Source: Pseudomonadota bacterium
Lineage (GTDB): Bacteria > Pseudomonadota > Alphaproteobacteria > Micropepsales > Micropepsaceae
Assembly (NCBI GenBank): GCA_021808875.1
Contig: JAKBAU010000208.1
Span: 1 to 6,542, forward strand
DNA length: 6,542 bases
Reading direction: 5' to 3'
Part shown: positions 1 through 5,194 of the stretch, one piece after another
Layout of the letters: every line of letters starts with the position of its first letter
Position numbering within the stretch: the first letter of the stretch is position 1
The notes under the pieces: model-generated
What the model saw: the letters and a program-made list of their open reading frames with translations, nothing else
What the model was told of the DNA's origin: nothing
Database searches by the model: none
Made by a program: the position numbers and the translations under genes

Positions 1-941
1 GTCAGATCAACCGAATGGTCCCAGCGCGCCGAATGAAAAGCAGGACCCTTGAAGCTGCCCACGCCCTTGATATCCGGTAATTTGGGTTCGCGCAGTTGAC
101 CGGTTGCGGTTATCACGGCATTGACGGCGAGTGTCTGGGTAGCGCCGTCAGCGCCATGCACACGGACCCGCCACAACTTCTGCTGCTCGTCATACACGCA
201 TTCCTCGACCGTGGTTCCGAAACGCACCTGCTCGCGGATGCCATATTTTTCCGAGACCTGCCGGAAATAGGCCTCAAGCACGGGCTGGGTAGAATAATGC
301 TGTGGCCAGTCATGATTGGGGGCAAACGAGTAGCAATACATGTGATTGGGATTGTCGACGCGACAGCCAGGATAGGAATTGACAAGCCAGGTACCGCCGA
401 CATCGTTGTTACGCTCAACGATAATGAAGGGCACACCCGCCTGGCTGAGGCGGATCGCCGCCAGCAGTCCTGACATACCGGCACCGATGATCAGGACACG
501 AAAATTTTCCTTCGTCTGCGCGGGGACCTGACTGAAGTCAGGCATGCGCTCGTCGTGCCCGGAGAACTCCATCTCCTCTTCAAGATAGGGAATATAGCGA
601 TCGGGGATTTCCGCGCCGGCTACAAAGCTCATCAGCCGATGCAGCGCCTCTGCCGACAAAGCCGGCCCCATAATGCAGCCGCGATCACGATAGCCGCGCA
701 GGATGGAAAGAATCTCAGCGCAGATCCGTGCGCGCGTCGCATCGTCATAGCCGCCCTGGCCGTCGCCGAAGAAGTCGTAGAGTGGCGCCTTGAAGGCATC
801 GATGAGATCAATGTTGCCGGCGATCTGAGCGGCTGCGGCCATCAGGGATGGCAGGTGTCCCTCCCCGATTGCAGCAGCAATCACGGCATCATCTGCGGTG
901 AGGTCTGCTAGTCCTGCCTTTGGTGCTGTTTGCTGTGCCAT
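1..941 (-). CDS. Baeyer-Villiger flavin monooxygenase, HAPMO-like, N-terminal 313 residues (partial)
   Basis: Predicted FAD- and NADPH-dependent type I Baeyer-Villiger monooxygenase, a cytoplasmic enzyme inserting one oxygen atom next to a ketone carbonyl to give an ester or lactone. The frame is open from the ATG at 941 to the window edge; the C-terminal half, with the NADPH Rossmann motif, is missing. Residues 1-145 form an alpha-rich N-terminal extension, which in this family points to the 4-hydroxyacetophenone monooxygenase branch (about 640 residues) rather than cyclohexanone monooxygenase. The FAD-binding GAGMSG follows at 153-158, then the acidic strand end E176 and GGTW at 182-185. 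The Baeyer-Villiger fingerprint FxGxxxHxxxW(P/D) is complete: F297, G299, H303, W307, D308. The start is supported by GGAGGA at 946-951, four bases upstream. The nearest upstream gene on the strand is pirin, 286 bases away, so it probably has its own promoter. Substrate is not readable; aryl or aliphatic ketones are likely. Confidence 0.92.
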   Translation of the reverse strand, partial: MAQQTAPKAGLADLTADDAVIAAAIGEGHLPSLMAAAAQIAGNIDLIDAFKAPLYDFFGDGQGGYDDATRARICAEILSILRGYRDRGCIMGPALSAEALHRLMSFVAGAEIPDRYIPYLEEEMEFSGHDERMPDFSQVPAQTKENFRVLIIGAGMSGLLAAIRLSQAGVPFIIVERNNDVGGTWLVNSYPGCRVDNPNHMYCYSFAPNHDWPQHYSTQPVLEAYFRQVSEKYGIREQVRFGTTVEECVYDEQQKLWRVRVHGADGATQTLAVNAVITATGQLREPKLPDIKGVGSFKGPAFHSARWDHSVDL

Positions 942-945
942 GTCT

Positions 946-951
946 TCCTCC
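946..951 (-). promoter_or_regulatory. Ribosome binding site of the monooxygenase
   Basis: GGAGGA on the minus strand, four bases before the ATG at 941. It is a near-consensus Shine-Dalgarno sequence and fixes the start of the monooxygenase. Confidence 0.75.
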
Positions 952-1128
952 ACGATTTTTGGACGCAAGCCTAAGGCACACGAGGGCGCGAGGCGAGCAT
1001 GTTTTGCGCGAGTTTGCGAGACGGCAAAGCGGCCGTATGACCGGTGCCACTATCCGGTCTGCCCAGTCCCTGGAGATTCGTACCGGGACCTGCGGAACCG
1101 CGGTCTGCATGGTCTTGTGTAGGCCAGG

Positions 1129-1184
1129 GGCCACCAGTGGCCTGCAGTGGGCCAAACGACGTTACGTCACCTTTGCCACTGCAG
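1129..1184. repeat. Two adjacent inverted repeats, one a 43-bp concentric dyad
   Basis: The first palindrome is GGCCAC-CA-GTGGCC at 1129-1142. It abuts a larger dyad at 1142-1184 whose outer arms CTGCAGTGG (1142-1150) and CCACTGCAG (1176-1184) pair perfectly over 9 bases. Inside, CAAA (1153-1156) can pair with TTTG (1172-1175), and the core GACGT-T-ACGTC (1158-1168) is a perfect 11-base palindrome sharing the same centre, 1163. It lies 44 bases beyond the pirin stop on the minus strand. There is no T-tract on either side, so a classical intrinsic terminator is doubtful; a regulator site, an RNA-stabilising hairpin or a small intergenic repeat are alternatives. Confidence 0.6.
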
Positions 1185-1227
1185 CCGTCTTGGTGCTTCA
1201 GAGCCTCTTTTGATACGGCTGGCCGCT

Positions 1228-2088
1228 TCAGAAGCGCCCGGCGCGAAAATCCAAAACCGCCTGGCGCAGTTCCTCCTCCGTGTTCATGACAAAGGGACCA
1301 TATTTCGCCACGGGTTCGCGCAACGGCTTACCCGCCCCCACAAGCATTTTCGCCGCCATCGCCTCCGCCTCAAGCCGAATGCAATCACCTGGGGACAGAA
1401 CGCCGACCATGCCAGTGCCCAGGCTTCTCGCGCCAATACGCACGGTGCCCTCATAGACATAGATGAATGCCGTATGGGCGGCCGGCAGGACGAGATCGGC
1501 CTTAATCCCTTCGGCAAGGTCGAGATCGACCAGCAGTGGCTCGGTAGCGGGCGGATCAACAGGGCCGCGCACCCCAAGCAACTCCCCAGCGATGACCTTG
1601 GCCCAGGCACCGTCGGCCAGGGCAACGCGCGGAATCTGCGCGGGAGCAATTTCCTGGTAGCGCGGGGCGGTCATCTTGTCCTTGGCAGGAAGGTTCACCC
1701 AAAGCTGAAAACCCTTCATCAGCCCATGGTCCTGTTCGGGCATTTCGGAATGGACAATGCCGCGCCCCGCAGTCATCCACTGTACCGAACCCGGAGTGAG
1801 GAGGCCCTCGTGGCCCTTGTTGTCACGGTGGCGCATGCGTCCCGCCAGCATATAGGTGACGGTCTCAAAGCCGCGATGCGGGTGGCTCGGAAAGCCGGCA
1901 ATATAAGCCTTGGGGTCGTCAGACCCGAAAGCATCCAGCATCAGGAACGGATCAAGATCAGGCAGCTGAGGCTGGCCGATGATGCGGCTGAGTTTGACCC
2001 CTGCGCCGTCACTGGCGGCCATACCAGTGCCACTCCATACAATTTGACGGAGTGTCTTTTGTTGATGGCTCGGTGCTGATTGCGGCAT
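1228..2088 (-). CDS. Pirin family protein
   Basis: A 286-residue bicupin of the pirin family, close to the usual bacterial length of about 290. Pirins bind one metal, usually iron, in the N-terminal cupin; some bacterial members have quercetin dioxygenase activity and others act as redox-sensitive regulators. The four metal ligands known from human pirin (H56, H58, H101, E103) have clear counterparts: H69 and H71 in FPSHPHRGFETVTYML, and H113 and E115 in GIVHSEMPEQ. The C-terminal cupin covers roughly residues 165-265. The ATG at 2088 is preferred because AGAGG lies at 2094-2098, five bases upstream, and the protein then begins at normal family length. An in-frame ATG at 2133 would add 15 residues but has only a weak upstream ribosome site. 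The frame is intact. The next gene on the strand is the monooxygenase, 286 bases on. Cytoplasmic location is expected as there is no signal peptide. Substrate or partner is unknown. Confidence 0.93.
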   Translation of the reverse strand: MPQSAPSHQQKTLRQIVWSGTGMAASDGAGVKLSRIIGQPQLPDLDPFLMLDAFGSDDPKAYIAGFPSHPHRGFETVTYMLAGRMRHRDNKGHEGLLTPGSVQWMTAGRGIVHSEMPEQDHGLMKGFQLWVNLPAKDKMTAPRYQEIAPAQIPRVALADGAWAKVIAGELLGVRGPVDPPATEPLLVDLDLAEGIKADLVLPAAHTAFIYVYEGTVRIGARSLGTGMVGVLSPGDCIRLEAEAMAAKMLVGAGKPLREPVAKYGPFVMNTEEELRQAVLDFRAGRF

Positions 2089-2592
2089 GGCAACCTCTAA
2101 TCTTGTTGCCTCCCCCAAATGGGAGCTTGGCATTCGCCCGTCGAGGCCGGTCGGTGCAAACCCACCGTTCCTGAATCGCGAACATTGTAAGTCAACAGCT
2201 TCTTCGTTCAGAAACTATCCGATATCGGGGATGCGACCTCCCCTGAGGAGGACAGAAAGATCATTCCCGGCGCCTGTCGGTGGAAACGCGTCTCTGAATT
2301 ACCATTACTCGATTCTCGTGAGGAACGCCCGGGCCGAAATGCTGAAGCCCGCCCACAAGGTGTCATTCCGGAAAAGTTAGCGACGATGGCGATGAAGCTG
2401 ACCAATTGGGGCCCAGACACTCAATCTCCAGTTCCAGTAGGTCTCGACCTTGGCTGTTGTGGACCCCGTCTAGTCGAACGTACCCGCAAAGCTGGTCTAG
2501 CGAAAAGTCTGACGCGACGCACATCGTCGGAATCAGCGGCCGATTGATGCTCTGCAATAGACTTCAAAGATTTCAGGATGCGCCTTTCCTGC
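2089..2592. other. Gene-free stretch upstream of pirin
   Basis: About 500 bases with no frame I can assign to a family. The short open frames on both strands have no ribosome binding site and look like chance translation. The pirin promoter should lie here. TTGACT (2190-2195, minus) resembles a -35 box and is directly followed by TACAAT (2184-2189), but the two abut rather than being 17 bases apart, so I do not call a promoter. A weak hairpin CTCCC/GGGAG (2110-2114 and 2121-2125) sits in the pirin leader. Confidence 0.5.
2094..2098 (-). promoter_or_regulatory. Ribosome binding site choosing the pirin start
   Basis: AGAGG on the minus strand, five bases before the ATG at 2088. It favours this start over the in-frame ATG at 2133. 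Confidence 0.55.
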
Positions 2593-2636
2593 TCACCCAA
2601 GTGACCGGGCAATACGCCCGGAGCGGAAAGTGAGCA
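2590..2636. repeat. 47-bp concentric inverted repeat over the end of the membrane-protein gene
   Basis: The outer arms TGCTCAC (2590-2596) and GTGAGCA (2630-2636) pair over 7 bases. The inner arms CCGGGC (2605-2610) and GCCCGG (2616-2621) pair over 6 with a five-base loop. Both pairs share the centre 2613, separated by symmetrical 8-base internal loops. The structure overlaps the stop codon at 2593-2595. A smaller alternative hairpin, TCAC-CCAA-GTGA, occupies 2593-2604. No T-tract follows on either strand, so termination is not clear. Confidence 0.45.
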
Positions 2637-3250
2637 CAAGACCCGCCAGCAGCCACCATGGCGCCAGGACCGCGGCGAAGGAGGTGACGGGCAAGGGCAA
2701 AACCGATTGCCCGATATGGAGAAGTCCCAACATGACAAACGCCGCACTGAACAGCAGAGCCAGCCAGGCAAACAGTTTGGGTAAAACATTTGAGCCCTGA
2801 AGCATGAAGCCCAACGACAGAAACAATGTCGGAGCGGCGACAAAGAAGTACAGATGCCGCACGGCGTATCCTAGCGTGTTTGCGATGCGAGGGAGCTGCG
2901 GCGGATTTGGGAAGAGGCCACCGATGTAGCAGGTACCCTCGATGAGACTGGTGGTCATAAGCACAGATGCACCGAACAGGGTCAGCAAACCGGAGACCCG
3001 ACTGAAAGCCTTGGAAAGTGAAACGAGGCTGAGTGCGAGAACCATGATGAGCGCCGACCAACTGCCTGCAGCCAGGCGTCCCAGAGTACCTGCAGACGAT
3101 GGATGATGGCGGAAGCGTGGAAGGCCGAGTCGGACGCACTGAGGGGCGAACCGTTGTTGATGTGAAAAGATTCGACAATCATCAGCACGCCCAAAATCCC
3201 GCTAGGCCGGAGAGTATTGCGGTGACGCGCATGGACAGTCCATTCTTCAT
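2593..3250 (-). pseudogene. Small integral membrane protein, frame broken twice near its 5' end
   Basis: The start is well marked: ATG at 3250 preceded by GAGGTG (3257-3262) with a six-base gap. It reads MKNGLSMRVTAILSGLAGFW and then stops after two more codons. Adding one T to the T4 run at 3193-3196 gives LAGFLGVLMIVESFHINNG and carries the frame to about 3058. There, adding one G to the GG at 3058-3059 gives AVGSALIMVLALS and joins the long terminal frame (3045 to 2593). The repaired gene is exactly 220 codons including the stop. It would encode about six membrane segments: one near the N terminus, one at the second repair point, and four in the last 135 residues, each rich in L, V, A and F. 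The C terminus is short and basic (RSGRIARS). I cannot name the family or function; DUF-type multi-pass proteins of 200-230 residues look similar. If the frame breaks are real, only a 150-residue fragment from an internal ATG at 3045, without its own ribosome site, could be made. Confidence 0.65.
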
Positions 3251-3256
3251 CAATAT

Positions 3257-3262
3257 CACCTC
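3257..3262 (-). promoter_or_regulatory. Ribosome binding site of the broken membrane-protein gene
   Basis: GAGGTG on the minus strand, six bases before the ATG at 3250. It shows that the original start of this gene lies upstream of both frame breaks. Confidence 0.65.
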
Positions 3263-3478
3263 AAATCACTAATACGCTATGTCCACTCAGGAAAGCTACG
3301 GTAAGCGGCTGCAATCCTGCAATCAGCTTTTCCAACGACTGCCCGCATGCCCGATCTCTCAAGGCCACTGACCGCCTTCGACTCCTAGATCACATGCACA
3401 AGAGGCAGCTTTCGTACCGTGATATGGATCGCTAGGATTCCGACAAAACTCTGCAGCGGCAGGATCATGAGGCAGGTT

Positions 3479-3507
3479 AAAAAGCGTTTTGCGCTTTACC
3501 AAGCGCA
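3479..3507 (-). terminator. Possible terminator of the amidohydrolase, with two exclusive hairpins
   Basis: On the minus strand TGCGCTT-GGTA-AAGCGCA (3507-3490) forms a 7-bp stem with a four-base loop, followed after six bases by T5. A competing stem AAAGCG-CAAAA-CGCTTT (3497-3481) reuses the same bases and is followed by only TT. The site is about 145 bases after the amidohydrolase stop. The distance and the weak T-tract position make this tentative. Confidence 0.3.
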
Positions 3508-3652
3508 GAGCCGGAATTCTGTATAGAGTCATTACCCAATACGCAGTCGACTGCGCCCTGATAGGCTCAAACCTGCCATTGGAATTGGGGGCGGAACCCA
3601 GCAACTCGCCAAAGCTGTTCCCTGACTCGCTGGCCCTGATCCAGAAGCATCC

Positions 3653-4918
3653 CTAGGTCTTTGGTGGTGTGCGGTTGACTGCATAGCCATTCATCCAGAT
3701 GCGGTCGATCGACAGGGTGTCCGAAATGTTCTGGGTGGGGTTGCCGTCAACGAGGAGAAGGTCGGCTCGATATCCCACCGCCACATGGCCCCGACGGCCG
3801 AGGTGGAAGATCGCGTCAGGCAGCGCCGTCGCTGCGTGAAGTGCCTCTTCCGGGGTGAACCCTGCCCTGACCAGAATTTGCAGTTCCTCATGCAGTGCCA
3901 CACCATGGGCTGTTGCAGGATTGGGCGAATCCGTGCCCGCGAGAATGGGAATACCTGCCTCGTGCAGCGCCCGCGTATTGGCAAGCACATTGGGAAAGAA
4001 CCACGGTGCCAGCTTCTGGTCGGTAGCCAGAAGCGTGCTTTTCTGCGCTGCCGACAGATAGGGGGCGACCCGTGGATCCCGCGCCAGTTTTTGCGCGAGG
4101 TCGAGACCGGAGACCCCGGCCCAAACGTCATCGGTGGTCTCGATAAAAATGTGATGCCGCTTGGCCAAGGCAATAAAGCTCGCGCCCACCATCCGATCAG
4201 GGATCATGTGCGCCAGGGCGTTGGCACCACACTTGATGGCTTCACGCGCGGCCCATTCAGCCTGGGTGTGTACGATCGCCATGCGGTGATCTGCGTGGGC
4301 CGCGGCGATCACTGCACAGACTTCCTGCGGCGATAATGTCGGCAAGGTCTTCTTGGTGCGATATTCGGACAAGTTCTCGATGAACAGCTTGATGTAATCG
4401 GAGCCCTCGGCCACCCGGGCGTCCACAAATTTGCGAGCATCCCCGGCACTGTCGAGCGTAGGAATGTGAAGTCCCGGCGGCGCATTTTCCAGCGGCGCCC
4501 CACCTTTGACCGTGACCCCCAGGCCCGCAGCCCAAGTGTCGGCCTCAGGGGTGCGGCGCAGCGATCTGCGCTGGGCGCGCCAGGCTTTGAAGTTGCGACT
4601 GATGTCGAACATGTCAAGCTCGGTGGTCACGCCGAAGCGTAAGGCATCGGCCTGAGCTCCAGGAAATACATGAACATGCGAATCGATGAGCCCCGGCAGC
4701 AGGGTTTTGCCATGGCCATCGATAATGCGCAGGCCGGAAGGGATAGCAACGCCAGAGCCAACAGCAACGATCCGTCCCCCCTTCACCACCACATTGGCGT
4801 TCGGTATGGTCTTGTCACCATCGAACACCCGTACATCCCGGACAGCAAAGCTGTTGCTCGCAGCGTGCGCAGCACTGGCGCAGAGGAGAATGATGGCAAC
4901 AAGGGCAGGCATACGCAT
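3653..4918 (-). CDS. Secreted metal-dependent amidohydrolase, imidazolonepropionase-like
   Basis: A 421-residue member of the amidohydrolase superfamily (COG1228-type, imidazolonepropionase and Xaa-Pro dipeptidase relatives), which uses a binuclear metal centre to hydrolyse cyclic amides or peptide-like bonds. Residues 1-19, MRMPALVAIILLCASAAHA, form a signal peptide with an AHA cleavage site, so the enzyme probably acts in the periplasm. The small beta domain (VFDG, GRIVAVGSG) is followed by a TIM barrel. Metal ligands are H81 and H83 in IDSHVHVF, the probably carboxylated lysine K177 in DYIKLF, H217 in IVHTQ, H237 in ALAHM and D330 in AGTDSPN. The closing strand reads GYRADLLLVDGNP, typical of the group. 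I chose the ATG at 4918, with GGAAG at 4926-4930 seven bases upstream. An in-frame TTG at 4960 would bury the signal peptide and lacks a ribosome site. The frame is intact. It is divergent from the sensor remnant at its 5' side. Substrate is unknown. Confidence 0.93.
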   Translation of the reverse strand: MRMPALVAIILLCASAAHAASNSFAVRDVRVFDGDKTIPNANVVVKGGRIVAVGSGVAIPSGLRIIDGHGKTLLPGLIDSHVHVFPGAQADALRFGVTTELDMFDISRNFKAWRAQRRSLRRTPEADTWAAGLGVTVKGGAPLENAPPGLHIPTLDSAGDARKFVDARVAEGSDYIKLFIENLSEYRTKKTLPTLSPQEVCAVIAAAHADHRMAIVHTQAEWAAREAIKCGANALAHMIPDRMVGASFIALAKRHHIFIETTDDVWAGVSGLDLAQKLARDPRVAPYLSAAQKSTLLATDQKLAPWFFPNVLANTRALHEAGIPILAGTDSPNPATAHGVALHEELQILVRAGFTPEEALHAATALPDAIFHLGRRGHVAVGYRADLLLVDGNPTQNISDTLSIDRIWMNGYAVNRTPPKT

Positions 4919-5194
4919 GGAGCGACTTCCGAACCAAATGGCTTTGCTTATATCGACCAAGTTGTCAAACGCGCCAATAGTTCACCCCGGACTTTTGCAT
5001 GAGCCGTGCACAGGATGGCGCAAGCCGTGCACCCTGTCGGTCAGGCCTGCCCAAAGTCGGTCGCTCTCCACCCGGCCAGCTTGCGGTCGGTGCAGGACTA
5101 CGCAAATACTTTGACTGTCCAGGTGGTGGAACACGGGCTTCTTCTGGACAGCCAAGAGCAAAGGGGGCGGACGAACTTGCAGGATTATCGCGCA
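4919..5194. other. Divergent intergenic region between the amidohydrolase and the sensor remnant
   Basis: Should hold the amidohydrolase promoter. On the minus strand TTGACA (4963-4968) is a perfect -35 hexamer, and TATAAG (4947-4952) resembles a -10 box, but only 10 bases separate them instead of about 17, so they cannot work as one ordinary sigma-70 pair. Long open frames exist on both strands from 4965 to 5195; none has a recognisable family or ribosome site, and they may be chance or the decayed 5' flank of the sensor gene. Confidence 0.45.
4926..4930 (-). promoter_or_regulatory. Ribosome binding site choosing the amidohydrolase start
   Basis: GGAAG on the minus strand, seven bases before the ATG at 4918. 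Together with the signal peptide that begins there, it decides the start. Confidence 0.5.

Larger units (their letters stand above)
942..1227. other. Intergenic region between pirin and the monooxygenase
   Basis: No convincing gene on either strand; the frames open here lack family resemblance or a ribosome binding site. It must hold any separate promoter for the monooxygenase, but I see no good -35/-10 pair or sigma-54 site. Its notable content is a dyad cluster at 1129-1184 and a GCGCGAG heptamer repeated at 986-992 and 1006-1012, two helical turns apart, upstream of the monooxygenase start. Confidence 0.6.
3251..3652. other. Gene-free stretch between the amidohydrolase and the membrane protein
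   Basis: About 400 bases without a gene I can support. The longest minus-strand frame (3604-3359) would begin with TTG, has no ribosome site and resembles no family known to me. Visible items are a tandem octamer CTGCAATC at 3309-3316 and 3317-3324, about 60 bases upstream of the membrane-protein start, and a pair of overlapping hairpins at 3479-3507. Confidence 0.5.

Noticed and set aside
1147..2079. A 310-codon open frame on the plus strand opposite pirin
   Set aside because: It is the antisense shadow of pirin, which has all four metal ligands and a ribosome site. The plus-strand translation shows no family pattern.
2573..3178. A 201-codon minus-strand frame overlapping the membrane-protein gene
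   Set aside because: It is rich in Arg, Ser, Cys and His with no hydrophobic pattern. The overlapping frames give coherent membrane helices instead.
3359..3604. An 81-codon minus-strand frame downstream of the amidohydrolase
   Set aside because: TTG start, no ribosome binding site, no recognisable family, and it contains the hairpin pair at 3479-3507.
3785..4336. A 183-codon plus-strand frame opposite the amidohydrolase
   Set aside because: Antisense shadow of a clear, intact enzyme gene; its translation lacks any recognisable domain.
4947..4968. TTGACA and TATAAG as an amidohydrolase promoter
   Set aside because: Only 10 bases separate the two boxes, far from the 16-18 needed for an ordinary sigma-70 promoter.
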